Shown piece after piece: positions 1 to 7,783 of a DNA stretch of 45,814 nt; positions within the stretch are counted from its first letter, which is position 1; every line of letters starts with the position of its first letter. A program made the position numbers and the translations under genes. Location: the NCBI GenBank assembly GCA_937141935.1, contig CAKZQS010000010.1:1-45814 (forward strand), read 5' to 3'. The notes beneath the pieces are model-generated. The model was not told the origin of the DNA, searched no databases, and saw nothing but the letters and a program-made list of their open reading frames with translations. This DNA is from an uncultured Ectothiorhodospiraceae bacterium (lineage in GTDB: Bacteria > Pseudomonadota > Gammaproteobacteria > Nevskiales > Oceanococcaceae).

Positions 1-58
1 GCACTCCAGCCTCGGATACCAGAGCCCGGAATACTATGAGGCTGCGAATGCGTGACTC
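1..58. other. DNA left of the prophage
   Basis: This short stretch lies outside the phage left terminus. I see no gene, attC-like core or RNA in it. Its last five bases (GACTC) do not match the five bases beyond the right phage end (TTTTA), so the two flanks are not joined by a simple 5-bp target duplication. Confidence 0.5.
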
Positions 59-236
59 TGTAGCGTGTCCGTTTTATGTGGGGGGATGGTTAGATTGGGA
101 CGGGGTGAAAGGGGAGAAAAAACGGCGAAAACTGCGGTGTGACGGGATTCGTGCAAATGCGCGGACCGGTCGCGGTTTTCGTTTGAAATGAGACAAAGGC
201 CGCAGATTCGGCCCGATTAATTGACGAAAAATCCGG
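59..236. repeat. Prophage left end with repeated transposase-binding sites
   Basis: The terminus TGTAGCGTGTCCG (59-71) resembles the inverted right terminus. Inside it are TTAGATTGGGACGG (90-103), which matches the right end at 13 of 14 positions, a related TGTGACGGG (about 143-151), GTTTGAAATGAGAC (181-194), and a looser ATTAATTGACGA around 215-227. A series of spaced sites at the left end is what Mu-type transpososomes use. The first two sites are firm and the others are weaker matches by eye. Confidence 0.75.
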
Positions 237-420
237 CGATCCTGGGCGAGAAGGCGGCTATATGGTCAGCGTAAAAGGCCATTGGCGAGGCTTCAAAGGC
301 GGAGTAAACTGGGACCCGAGGCGCGTGTGACACGGTGATACTCTCCCGGCCGTAGCACGCCGAAGCCAAGGCTTCGACGGAGCGCGATGTGGGGTTCCTT
401 GGGAGGCCCCATCGCGCGCC
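237..420. other. Non-coding segment between left end and F gene
   Basis: No convincing gene lies here. A 22-codon plus-strand reading frame starts at 262 but has nothing to support it. The segment ends in two hairpins, listed separately, beyond the stop codon of the leftward head operon. Confidence 0.5.
361..417 (-). terminator. Tandem hairpins ending the leftward operon
   Basis: Immediately after the stop codon of the F-like gene (read on the minus strand) is a hairpin with arms at 382-394 and 407-417, about 11 pairs with one bulged base. A second perfect 7-bp stem follows, CGAAGCC/GGCTTCG at 361-367 and 370-376. Neither is followed by a clear U-run, so the role as terminator of the long leftward transcript is inferred from position and stem strength. 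Confidence 0.45.
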
Positions 421-1566
421 TCACTCCCTCTCCTCTCGCAGCAGCTGCCCCCGCGACTCCAGACGGGCGAGTTCGCGGTCCCGGTCGAGGCGTCGAAAGC
501 TGGCGAGGAAGGTCGCCTTGCGGGATTGGGTCACCTTGACGACGGCCACGCGCCGGCGACCCACCGAGCGGATCAGCACCACGCTTTGGTCGGAGTCCTG
601 AAGGGCCCGGCCGTTCGCGACGATATCGGGCAGCACGGCGTACTCGGCGGCAGTCATCTCTGGGTGTTGCCGCAACTGCTTGGCCATGGTGTCGGCCGAC
701 AGCCGGACAATGGGGTCGCCAGCACCGAGCGCGCCCACGAGAACCCCATCAAGAACCGCCACCGGGATGTCGCCCTCGGGCTGCTCCAGCCAGCGGCCGA
801 GTGCCGGTGTGTTCAGCCACTGCTGGACGGCGGGCTGGGCGAGCGAAGGCGGCAGCCGCAGCAGCTGCGCGGTAAAGCCCTGCTCGGGGCCGAGCCAGGC
901 TTTGCCGACGTTGTAGTCCCAGCCGGTGTCGATACCCTCAGGGACCTCGCCCAGGATCTCGCCGCTGCGGGTGTTGACGCGCTCTGTTCTTCGAATCGCC
1001 GGTGCCGCGGCGACGGCTCGCCCCTCGCGGTCCAGCTGCCGCTGCGACAGCGTGCGGACATAGCACCGGCAGCCCCAGCCGTTGGGCGGGTAGTGGGTGT
1101 CCCACCAATCGTCGTCTGACCGCAGCACCAGCTCATGCCATTGGCGGTGCTCGTCGCGGACGCGCTCATCACCCACGGTGAGATACAGGAGATACGGGCG
1201 GGTGTTGCGCACGCGCTCGATCTGCTCCCAGCGGCCGGCCATGTGGGCGGTGCGCAGGTTGGTGTCGTAGATGACGCGGGTGCGCCAGCCGCGGGGGCCG
1301 TTGTAGGTCCAGCCGTGCTCCTCGGCGATGGCGTCGAAGCGCTTGCGAAAGCTGCCGATGCTTTCGCCGTTCTCTATGGCGCTGGTGATGGCTGCGTGCA
1401 GATCCGTCAGCAGCGCGGCGCGGGTGGCGCCGGCCACGGTGAAGGCCTTGGCGTGGATGCGGCCGCGTAGGTCATCCCAGCGCTCGGTCGGCACCTGCAC
1501 TTTCTCGCGCAGGAAGCGGATCGACTCCGCGAAGGGAACCGCACCTACGTCGGCCGCATCTGGCAT
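421..1566 (-). CDS. Mu F-like head morphogenesis protein with C-terminal nuclease-like domain
   Basis: This 381-residue minor head protein belongs to the phage Mu F / SPP1 gp7 family and would associate with the portal inside the procapsid. The family signature is a Trp/His/Cys-rich block at about residues 90-170 ending in YPPNGWGCRC. The last 90 residues (about 290-381) do not belong to that domain. They contain a segment around PEMTAAEYAVLPDIV, then two beta-rich stretches and KVTQSRKATFLASF, resembling the BECR-fold nuclease domains (PBECR type) found fused to phage F proteins. The family name of the C-terminal domain is my inference. The start codon ATG overlaps the stop of the upstream zinc-ribbon gene (TAATG), so translation is probably coupled. 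It is the last gene of the leftward transcript. Confidence 0.9.
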   Translation of the reverse strand: MPDAADVGAVPFAESIRFLREKVQVPTERWDDLRGRIHAKAFTVAGATRAALLTDLHAAITSAIENGESIGSFRKRFDAIAEEHGWTYNGPRGWRTRVIYDTNLRTAHMAGRWEQIERVRNTRPYLLYLTVGDERVRDEHRQWHELVLRSDDDWWDTHYPPNGWGCRCYVRTLSQRQLDREGRAVAAAPAIRRTERVNTRSGEILGEVPEGIDTGWDYNVGKAWLGPEQGFTAQLLRLPPSLAQPAVQQWLNTPALGRWLEQPEGDIPVAVLDGVLVGALGAGDPIVRLSADTMAKQLRQHPEMTAAEYAVLPDIVANGRALQDSDQSVVLIRSVGRRRVAVVKVTQSRKATFLASFRRLDRDRELARLESRGQLLREERE

Positions 1567-1712
1567 TACTCGTCTTCGTCCTCGGCCACCTCACAGTGGA
1601 GGCAGGCCACGTCGTCACCCATGTCGCACATATCGCACTTCTGCTGCCCGCAGTAGGGGCACTCGCGTGTCTCTTCGGCTTCGTAGCCACAGGCCGTGCA
1701 TTCGTTGGCCAT
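1566..1712 (-). CDS. Small zinc-ribbon protein (48 aa)
   Basis: This short gene encodes a 48-residue acidic protein with four CxxC knuckles: CTAC, CPYC, CDMC and CLHC. They are enough for two structural zinc sites. A good ribosome-binding site (GGAGGG) precedes the ATG, and the stop TAA overlaps the ATG of the F-like gene. Strong spacing and cysteine regularity make it a real gene despite its size. No function can be assigned. Mu encodes a different small zinc protein, Com, that acts as a translational activator, but no sequence relationship is claimed. It may act in head assembly or as a regulator of its downstream neighbour. Confidence 0.8.
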   Translation of the reverse strand: MANECTACGYEAEETRECPYCGQQKCDMCDMGDDVACLHCEVAEDEDE

Positions 1713-1919
1713 AACAGAGCCCTCCGGTCGGAACCTCCAAAGTCAAAGAAGGGCAGCTTTCAACTGCCCGGGGCCGCTACCGAGCGCGTTGCCACACGCA
1801 GCCGGCCGCTTGGGGCTTTCCCCCACCCGTGGCATGGCTGGATACCTCGCTGGTGTTGCGCCAGTACTTCCGGCCCTGGCTGGCTCGCGCCTGTGCGCTG
1901 TTGATGGCCATTGGTGCTG
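1713..1919 (-). other. Gap between portal and F genes with hairpin
   Basis: This 207-bp gap interrupts an otherwise overlapping operon. It contains a hairpin GGGCAG/CTGCCC (arms 1751-1756 and 1764-1769). On the minus strand this is followed by TTCTTTGACTTT, which resembles a weak intrinsic terminator or attenuator just before the zinc-ribbon gene. A 44-codon minus-strand frame (1911 to 1777, beginning MAINSAQARA) is also present. I am unsure that it is translated. Confidence 0.4.
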
Positions 1920-2183
1920 CTACTTCGCATGCAGCCGCTGAATGCGGCGGGCGGCGCGCTGGTGTTTGCGGCGGGCGCGACGCTCCCGGGCTAAGCGTTC
2001 GCGTGTTGCTTGAAGCAGTGGCGCACTGGTGCTTGCCCGCGCCTTGTGACGCCGCTCCTTCGGAAGCCTGACCAGTCCTGCCACGCTCCGGTGTGAGCGG
2101 CCAGCCCCGAAAAAGAAGTCTCTAGCCGCGAGAAGCTCTTTTTCGGAGAACCCGCCGGACGCTGCGTTCGTATCTCTTTGCAT
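1920..2183 (-). CDS. Hypothetical basic protein (87 aa)
   Basis: The ATG overlaps the portal stop codon as TGATG, the coupling used throughout this operon, which is the main reason to accept it. The product has 87 residues and is strongly basic in its second half (many Arg, Lys and His), with a likely helical, nucleic-acid-binding character and no recognised domain. Its codon pattern is less typical of the phage than its neighbours, so it could be a decayed gene or a chance frame. It sits where Mu has no counterpart, between portal and F. Confidence 0.45.
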   Translation of the reverse strand: MQRDTNAASGGFSEKELLAARDFFFGAGRSHRSVAGLVRLPKERRHKARASTSAPLLQATRERLARERRARRKHQRAARRIQRLHAK

Positions 2184-3742
2184 CAGTTGTCTCCGTTGGT
2201 CACGGCCGCCTGGCCGTCCAGGTGGGCGGCGAGCATTGCGTCGCGGGTGAGAAAGGCGAGCTGGTCCTCGTCCAGGTCGGCGAACAGCGTGGGGATGTCC
2301 GCCAGGAAGTCCTGCAGGGTCTTGCCTTGGGCTTCGTATTCGGCGAGGCGGCCGGCGATGGGGTTGAGGAAGTCGCGGGCGATGGCTGTGTCGGCCTCGC
2401 CGGCGGCGCGGGCGGTGGCGGCGTCGGGCTGGTTGCCGGCGGTGTGGTCGAGGGCGGCGCCGTGGATGGGGCAGCCGCGGGCGAACTCGGGCGGGGTGCC
2501 GGCCGGCGGTGCCAGGGGTGGCGGCGCGGCGGGGCGTTGCAGGCGGTCGGCTTCCGTTGCTGCGCGGGCGATATTCAGCTCTTTGAGCATCGCCTCTTCA
2601 CTGATGTTGTCGCTCAGGCGGGCGGCGATCTCGAAGACCTCGGCGCGTTCCTTGCGGGCCTCCTGCTCTTCGTAGAACTCGAAGCGCGGCGGGGGCACCT
2701 CGGGGCCGAAGTTCAGCTCGGTGATCCAGCGGAACAACTCGTCGAAGGTGTAGGCAATCTGCTCGCGGTCGCAGGCATGGCCGGCCTGCTCGCGGTCGCG
2801 GTGCGTTTCGGACGCCGCCCGGGCGCCGGTCTCGTTGATCTCCGTGGCCAGCGTCTGGCTGGTCAGGGCCTTCGACATTTCCCGGTTGCACTCGTGCACC
2901 AGGTGCTGTTGGGGGATGCGGGTACTGCCGCCGTTCTTGGCCTCCACCAGCTCCACACTGTGCCCTTCGGGCAGCGCGGCGTAGGCGGCTTCGATCAGCT
3001 GCTGCAGGCCTTCTTCCAGCGCATCCTGATCCGGCTCGGGTGTGCCCGATGGGTACCGGCCAATGGCCCAGGGGATACCCACCCGCTCGCAGTACTTCAC
3101 GAACCATTTGAAGCCCGCGTGCTTGAAGGTGTACGGCCAAAAGCAGCTCGAAAACACCGCCCAGCCATAGGGGTTGTCGGCCGAGTGCATGTGCCGGGTG
3201 GTGAGGATGCGGTACGGCCCGGGGTCCTCGCCCTGCATGGGCTGGGCACGGGTCAGCACGCGCAGTGCGTTGTCGGCGTTGTAGGCAAAGCGGCGGCCGG
3301 GCCGGTCGAGCAGCGCGGTGGGCATGAGCTGCGCCCCCTCATTGCCCCACACCACTTCATGGAAGGCCTGGCCGCGGAACACGTACATGCCCATGTTCCA
3401 GATCACGTCCGGCCAGGTCATGCCCGGCGCGGGGCGGCTGTCGCGCAGGTAGCGCTCGCACAGCTCGGCCGCGGCGGCCGCACCCTTGGCATCCGTATCG
3501 CCGGCAACCACGCGGTGCTCGAAGGCCAGCAGGCCGCCGCGCACGGCGCGCAGCTCGCCCATCACATGCGCGTCGGACTGGATCGCGTCGAATACCTCGT
3601 GGTCGCGGCCGGCCTGGCGCAGCACTGGGTCGGGGTTGGGCAGCACCGTCAGCGCGTGGAAAAAGCGCGGGTCAGAGCTGCGGCCGGCAATCTCGGACGC
3701 GCGCAGCGCGCGGCCCATGCGGCGGACTTCGGCGGGCGTCAT
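2183..3742 (-). CDS. Portal protein, DUF935 family (Mu gp29-like)
   Basis: The 519-residue product matches the DUF935 portal family of Mu-type phages. It would form the dodecameric ring at the capsid vertex through which the terminase pumps DNA. Recognisable blocks include WPDVIWNMGMYVFRGQAFHEVVW, FKWFVKYCERVGIPWAIGRYP, and a conserved helix region around SKALTSQTLATEINETGARA. The C-terminus is Ala/Pro-rich and then acidic. The start is the ATG at 3742, which overlaps the terminase stop as ATGA. Order terminase-portal-F follows Mu gp28-gp29-gp30. Confidence 0.95.
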   Translation of the reverse strand: MTPAEVRRMGRALRASEIAGRSSDPRFFHALTVLPNPDPVLRQAGRDHEVFDAIQSDAHVMGELRAVRGGLLAFEHRVVAGDTDAKGAAAAAELCERYLRDSRPAPGMTWPDVIWNMGMYVFRGQAFHEVVWGNEGAQLMPTALLDRPGRRFAYNADNALRVLTRAQPMQGEDPGPYRILTTRHMHSADNPYGWAVFSSCFWPYTFKHAGFKWFVKYCERVGIPWAIGRYPSGTPEPDQDALEEGLQQLIEAAYAALPEGHSVELVEAKNGGSTRIPQQHLVHECNREMSKALTSQTLATEINETGARAASETHRDREQAGHACDREQIAYTFDELFRWITELNFGPEVPPPRFEFYEEQEARKERAEVFEIAARLSDNISEEAMLKELNIARAATEADRLQRPAAPPPLAPPAGTPPEFARGCPIHGAALDHTAGNQPDAATARAAGEADTAIARDFLNPIAGRLAEYEAQGKTLQDFLADIPTLFADLDEDQLAFLTRDAMLAAHLDGQAAVTNGDN

Positions 3743-5376
3743 GCCGGCACCTGCAGGCGTGCGCCGCGCATCGCCTTGCGCGCCCGGCCGGTGCGAATGC
3801 GCGGGATGCCGCCGGCCCCGGTGCTGGCCAGCATCCACAGCATGTGCAACGCATCCGGCCCGTCGTCGTGGTCGGCCTCCGGCCAGTACTGCAACTGCTC
3901 GATCAGCGTGCGCTGGTTGCGGTGCAGGCGAATCAACCCGTTGGCCACGTGCGGCTGCAGCGACTCAATACGCAGCGCCTTGTCGGCCGCTGCAGTAATG
4001 CCGCGGGCCGGCACCGGCTTGCCCGCCCGGGCCGAGCGCTTGACCAGCTGCGCGCGGAAGAACTCCTGAAAGGCGTTGTCTTCCACACCAAACACCAGCG
4101 TGCCGTACTCGGCATGCAGGGCGATGATGTCCTCGATCTGCTTGTCGGGGATGCGCCGCGCCACGATTGCCTCCACCACATCCAGAACACCGTGCTCGCG
4201 GTCGAAGCCCCCCACCAGCGTGGCGGCCGGGTCGCCGCTGCCGCGGTGCTTGCCCATCGACGGGTCATGCGCGCCAAAGAACACCCAGCGCCGGCAGCGC
4301 TGCACCCAGTACTTGATGCACCCATCGAAGGGGCAGGCCGCGCCGGCCATCGGGTTGTTCTGGTGCTCGCTGTCGAAGGCCGCATGGTCCTCGGCGCGCA
4401 GCACCATCAGGTTGTAGAGCGGGCGCATGGCGGGCCAGCTCACCTCGGCGCCGGCCTCCATTTCCGCGGCGCGGGCCATGTAGTACTGCCGGGCGGCGTC
4501 CTCGCCATCGTTCAGCAGCGCTTCCTCCCACGCATCCCACAGGTCCATGCGATCCGGCCAGCGGATGACGCTGCGGAACATTTGCGCCCGCGCCCGCCAG
4601 CGCGGCGCCTTCATCGTTCGGCTCAGCACCGAGTCGTAGTGCAGCACGGTGCCGACGTAGATCACGTCCATCGAGCCATCCGGTGGCCCGAGGTTCAGCA
4701 CCGCCTTCTTCAGCCAGCTTTCACGCTTGTCGCGCTGGGCCTTGCTGCGCACGTTGTCGTCGTTTTCCAGGTCATCGCACAGCACCAGGTCCGGCCGGTA
4801 GGGGCCGTGGCGGATGCCGCGCACCTTTTTCAGTGCGCCGAAGGCCTGCAGCTTCACCTCATTGGCCGACAGGATCACGCCCGCCTGCCACACGCGCCCC
4901 TCGCCGGTGGCGTCGGGGAAGTCCATTGCCAGCCGCGGGTTGGCTTCCAGCTCGACCTTGATGGCTTCGAGGATCGTGGCGGCCTGGTCGTAGGTGTCCG
5001 ACAGAATCGGGATGAATCGCTTCAACCCGTTGCAGATGCACCACAGCGCGAGGATCTGCACCGCCAGCGTTGTCTTGGCCTCGCCCCGGGGGGCGGCAAT
5101 GGCCTGCCACACGCCGTAGGGGGCGCGGATGGTCTCCGGCAGGTGGTCATAGGCCCACTGCTGGAAGCGGCTGGGCGCCACGTCGCGATCCACGTAATGC
5201 GGCAGGTAGGTGTAGGCGAAAAAGTGCAGGCTCTGCTGCTGGCGGTCCAGGCGCTGGCGCTTCGCATCCGGGCCGGCGGCAAAGCCGCCGACCGTGGTTT
5301 CCACAATGCGCCGCAGCGCATCGTGGTACTGAGCCAGCTCCTGCTCGAACTGCTTTCGCGAGAGCCGCTTACTCAT
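3739..5376 (-). CDS. Terminase large subunit (Mu gp28-like)
   Basis: This 545-residue protein is the DNA-packaging motor. It should cut host-flanked replicated phage DNA headful by headful at the portal. The N-terminal ATPase shows a Walker A-type loop PRGEAKTT (about 96-103) and a Walker B segment DLVLCDD (196-202). The C-terminal RNase H-like nuclease has acidic residues at D371 (GAHDPSMG), E432/D433 (GVEDNAF) and a late cluster DHDDGPDALHM near residue 503. It overlaps the preceding small membrane gene by 8 bp and the portal by 4 bp. Confidence 0.96.
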   Translation of the reverse strand: MSKRLSRKQFEQELAQYHDALRRIVETTVGGFAAGPDAKRQRLDRQQQSLHFFAYTYLPHYVDRDVAPSRFQQWAYDHLPETIRAPYGVWQAIAAPRGEAKTTLAVQILALWCICNGLKRFIPILSDTYDQAATILEAIKVELEANPRLAMDFPDATGEGRVWQAGVILSANEVKLQAFGALKKVRGIRHGPYRPDLVLCDDLENDDNVRSKAQRDKRESWLKKAVLNLGPPDGSMDVIYVGTVLHYDSVLSRTMKAPRWRARAQMFRSVIRWPDRMDLWDAWEEALLNDGEDAARQYYMARAAEMEAGAEVSWPAMRPLYNLMVLRAEDHAAFDSEHQNNPMAGAACPFDGCIKYWVQRCRRWVFFGAHDPSMGKHRGSGDPAATLVGGFDREHGVLDVVEAIVARRIPDKQIEDIIALHAEYGTLVFGVEDNAFQEFFRAQLVKRSARAGKPVPARGITAAADKALRIESLQPHVANGLIRLHRNQRTLIEQLQYWPEADHDDGPDALHMLWMLASTGAGGIPRIRTGRARKAMRGARLQVPA

Positions 5377-5623
5377 CGGCGGCCCAGCCTGCTGCCATCA
5401 GCTTGCGCAGATCCCGCGCCTCGGCACAAAAGGCCCGCCACTGCCAGCGCAGCTCGCGGTCGATGGCCCGGGCCAGCCCCTGCACAACGTGCCAGATGCC
5501 CGTGCCCGCAACGCCAAGCCAGCAGGGCACGAACAGCAGCACCAGCAGCACCCTGCGCTGCCAGCACGGGCGCCAGCCGGGCCCGGGGTCGCGCCCACCC
5601 AGCCTGGGGTCGCGCCTACCCAT
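5369..5623 (-). CDS. Small membrane protein upstream of terminase
   Basis: The product has 84 residues with one strong hydrophobic segment (VLLVLLFVPCWLGVAGTGIW, about residues 23-42), flanked by an Arg-rich N-terminus and an amphipathic C-terminal half. The start chosen is the ATG at 5623, 8 bp before the end of the DUF1804 gene. No family is recognised. A small single-TM protein next to packaging and lysis genes could be a spanin-like or lysis accessory protein, but nothing in the sequence proves it. Two other reading frames across the same DNA are shadows. Confidence 0.65.
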   Translation of the reverse strand: MGRRDPRLGGRDPGPGWRPCWQRRVLLVLLFVPCWLGVAGTGIWHVVQGLARAIDRELRWQWRAFCAEARDLRKLMAAGWAADE

Positions 5624-6116
5624 AGTGCTGCGACACATGCGCCCCGAAGGGCTCCAAAATCTCCAACAGCGCCTGGGCGTGTTGCGGGTAGTGGTCGCGC
5701 GTGAAGTCGCCCAGCATCTTGATCGTGTCCAGCGCGATCGACAGCTTGGCCAGCTCTGGGTTGGTGGCCCCGGCGGCCTTCATCGTCTTGGCGTAGGCGT
5801 CGCTCAGGCGCGAGAGCGCCTCGGCGCGTTGAATGGGGTTGCCGTTCTCGCTGGTTTTCAGCGCCGTGATGGTGCTTTGAAACAGCAATACGAAGTCTTC
5901 AATGACGGCTTCCGTCAGCGCGCCCAGCCCGCCGCCGGACAGGCGGGCCGCCGTGCGCGCCCGGTCCCAGCAGTCGCCGTGCTCGCGCGCTTGGCGCTTC
6001 CAGCGCCGGCCCGTGTCGTAGGCGATGCCCAGCGCGCCGCAGGCCTGCTTGAGGTTCTGCCGCTCGTAGACATAAAGCTGGCGCAGACGCGCCTGGGTTT
6101 CCGCCGAGTGCGCCAC
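5616..6116 (-). CDS. DUF1804 family protein, probable small terminase
   Basis: The 166-residue product starts at GTG 6116, overlapping the previous stop as TAGTG. It begins with a helix-turn-helix of the kind in Mu-phage DUF1804 proteins: LRQLYVYERQNLKQACGALG followed by TGRRWKRQARE and DCWDRAR. The rest is helical. Position directly upstream of the large terminase and the N-terminal HTH suit a small terminase (DNA recognition) role. The family name is recognised from sequence pattern and the role is inferred. Confidence 0.8.
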   Translation of the reverse strand: MAHSAETQARLRQLYVYERQNLKQACGALGIAYDTGRRWKRQAREHGDCWDRARTAARLSGGGLGALTEAVIEDFVLLFQSTITALKTSENGNPIQRAEALSRLSDAYAKTMKAAGATNPELAKLSIALDTIKMLGDFTRDHYPQHAQALLEILEPFGAHVSQHYG

Positions 6117-6445
6117 TAGCCCACGCCCCGCATCAGCAGCTCTACCGCGCCGGCCGTCACGCCGCCACTGGCGCCGGCCAGCAAGGCCATGCGCACCCGC
6201 AGGTTGTCCAGCGCCGCCTGCATGTTCTCGCGCGAGGCCTGCAGCTCGCGGATCATCTTCTCCGCATCGCCCACCCGCTGGCCCGCATTGCGAAAGCGCT
6301 CCTGCGTCAGCGATTCCGCATCCGAGAACCGCTGGTTCATCGACTGCTCGAACGACGCCAGCATCGTCGTCATGCACTTCACCTCGCCGCGAATTTCGCC
6401 AAGGCGGTGCAGGATCTGCTGCTCCATTTGATCCGTAGGCGTCAC
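6116..6445 (-). CDS. Coiled-coil protein with C-terminal membrane segment (DUF2730-like position)
   Basis: The 109-residue product starts at GTG 6445, which overlaps the upstream stop as GTGA. A long heptad-like helix (about residues 10-80) is followed by a glycine/alanine-rich hydrophobic stretch (MALLAGASGGVTAGAVELLM). In Mu-like phages a DUF2730 protein occupies this slot before the DUF1804 and terminase genes. The match here is by size, topology and position. A membrane-anchored lysis accessory role is an alternative. Confidence 0.7.
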   Translation of the reverse strand: MTPTDQMEQQILHRLGEIRGEVKCMTTMLASFEQSMNQRFSDAESLTQERFRNAGQRVGDAEKMIRELQASRENMQAALDNLRVRMALLAGASGGVTAGAVELLMRGVG

Positions 6446-6675
6446 AGTCGCCCCCCATTGCGCACCCGCGCGGCTTCCAGGTATTCGTGCTCCTGCTGGC
6501 ACTCGATGCAGCGCTCGGCCGTGGGGTCTACCGCCAGCCGCGCCGGCTCCACGGCAAAGCCGCAGTCGCTGCACAGCCCGTCCGCATTGACCGCCAGGCG
6601 GCTGCGTTGGGCCGCAGCCAGCGCCTGGTCGCGGTGGCGCTGTTCGGCCAGCTGGGCGCGGTCGCAGGGGTCCAT
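6442..6675 (-). CDS. TraR/DksA-type C4 zinc-finger protein
   Basis: The 77-residue product carries the classic TraR/DksA C4 zinc finger: CSDCG, then a spacer with PARLAV, then CIECQ and a trailing helix. Members of this family bind RNA polymerase through the secondary channel and mimic DksA/ppGpp effects. Phage copies are common in the lysis region of Mu- and P2-like phages. The N-terminal helix pair is short, as in phage TraR. It is coupled to the holin gene through a TGATG overlap. Confidence 0.88.
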   Translation of the reverse strand: MDPCDRAQLAEQRHRDQALAAAQRSRLAVNADGLCSDCGFAVEPARLAVDPTAERCIECQQEHEYLEAARVRNGGRL

Positions 6676-7049
6676 CAGCGCGCCTTCTTGGCGCTGCGCA
6701 CCACATGCGTGAGGAAGTAGAAGGCCACGATGAGCGAGGCCGGCTGGTTGACTACCTCATCCAGCACGCGGAACACGTGCGTCGAGAACGCCTCCGACAC
6801 CGGCCAGGCCAGCACACCGATCAGCACCAGCACCGCCCACAGCCCCACAATCAGCAAGGCGATGGCCCGCCGTGCCACGTTCTGCGGGTTGGTGGCCTCC
6901 ATGTAGCGCAGGCGGAATTCGAGCACGTCTTTGGCGGCGATGGCACGCTCTTCTTCCGTGTAGATCGCCATGTCGATCCCGGCTTTGGCGCCGCTGACAA
7001 TCTCCCGCACGGTGTCGGAATCGCCGAACAGGCGGGTCCAGAAGCTCAT
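6675..7049 (-). CDS. Holin, 3TM family
   Basis: The 124-residue product has an N-terminal amphipathic start (MSFWTRLFG), a helical EER-rich region, and two strong membrane helices (AIALLIVGLWAVLVLIGVLAW and LIVAFYFLTHVV). This matches the holin family first described from gene-transfer agents (GTA_holin_3TM). It should permeabilise the inner membrane and release the neighbouring transglycosylase. Its ATG overlaps the transglycosylase stop as ATGA. Family assignment is by pattern. Confidence 0.8.
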   Translation of the reverse strand: MSFWTRLFGDSDTVREIVSGAKAGIDMAIYTEEERAIAAKDVLEFRLRYMEATNPQNVARRAIALLIVGLWAVLVLIGVLAWPVSEAFSTHVFRVLDEVVNQPASLIVAFYFLTHVVRSAKKAR

Positions 7050-7612
7050 GGCAGCGCCCGCAGGTCCACCCAGGCGGCGACCTTGTCCACATAGCGCTGG
7101 TTGACGAACCGCCCGCCGTCGTTCAGGCGCGGCGAGCCCGCGTTGTAGGCCGCAACCACGCCAGGCCACCCATGCTCGCGGTGCCAGCGCGCATGCAGGC
7201 GTCGCAGGTAGGCGCAGCCAAAGGCCAGATTCAGCTCAGGGTTTCGGCACAGCGCCGGGAAATGCTGCGTGCGGTCAAAGCCCATCTCGCGGGCGACCGC
7301 GCCCATAAGCTGCAGCAGGCCCCAGCTTGCTTGCTGGCCCCACCACTCGGCGTCGCGGTCCCCGCAATAGCAGGGGAAATCGTCCGGGGGCGCCTTGTCC
7401 AGAGCCTCCGCCGATGTCACCCGGAACGGGCGCTCGCGCCGGACATCCCAAACCCAGCGGTAGTGGGGCTCCGGGTTCCAGGCCTCGGTGTCCCCGCTCG
7501 ACTCCACCAGCACCATTGCGCTGACAAGCTCAACCGGCAGGCCTTCGTGCCGAGCCTGCAGCTCGATGACGTGCCGGTGCTCGGCCAGGTTGGGGTGTGA
7601 CGAAACGTCCAT
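7046..7612 (-). CDS. Lytic transglycosylase endolysin (SLT fold)
   Basis: This 188-residue murein hydrolase cleaves the MurNAc-GlcNAc bond of peptidoglycan. Hallmarks of the SLT fold are the catalytic glutamate in SAMVLVESSGD, the SWGLLQLMG block, and VVAAYNAGSPRLNDGGRF. No signal peptide is seen, so it depends on the holin for export. I chose the ATG at 7612. A GTG at 7633 would add seven residues. It is the first gene of the lysis-head segment and lies downstream of a sigma70-like promoter at 7697-7724. Confidence 0.93.
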   Translation of the reverse strand: MDVSSHPNLAEHRHVIELQARHEGLPVELVSAMVLVESSGDTEAWNPEPHYRWVWDVRRERPFRVTSAEALDKAPPDDFPCYCGDRDAEWWGQQASWGLLQLMGAVAREMGFDRTQHFPALCRNPELNLAFGCAYLRRLHARWHREHGWPGVVAAYNAGSPRLNDGGRFVNQRYVDKVAAWVDLRALP

Positions 7613-7675
7613 GCGCCCAGCGTAGGCGCACACCGCGGCCGGCTCGGCGGGGAAACACTTCGCCCGCTAAACGGT

Positions 7676-7704
7676 TCGACACAAGGGGTGGCCATCAGTA
7701 TAGA
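7676..7704 (+). promoter_or_regulatory. Promoter for the plus-strand moron
   Basis: TCGACA (7676-7681) and TATAGA (7699-7704) are separated by 17 bp and face the zinc/membrane gene at 7784. Five of six -35 and four of six -10 bases match the sigma70 consensus. Its -10 box shares bases with the opposing promoter. Confidence 0.6.
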
Positions 7705-7724
7705 AGGGCCCCGTGGCTGGTCAA
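7697..7724 (-). promoter_or_regulatory. Promoter for the lysis-head transcript
   Basis: On the minus strand, TTGACC (7724-7719) and TATACT (7702-7697) are 16 bp apart, five of six matches in each box. It points at the transglycosylase. The -10 boxes of this and the plus-strand promoter overlap at 7699-7702, so occupancy should be mutually exclusive. Confidence 0.65.
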
Positions 7725-7783
7725 TATGTCCGGTTCTGCGGCAGGCTGCGTAATGGGGAATGCAACCGCAGCGCGAGGGCGCC

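Noticed and set aside
262-330. 22-codon plus-strand frame near the left end
   Set aside because: Short, no homology and in a region that holds end sites. Kept out of the gene list.
2222-5625. Long plus-strand reading frames (615 and 593 codons) across the portal and terminase genes
   Set aside because: They lie opposite well-identified genes, have no domain content and result from high GC3 of the true strand.
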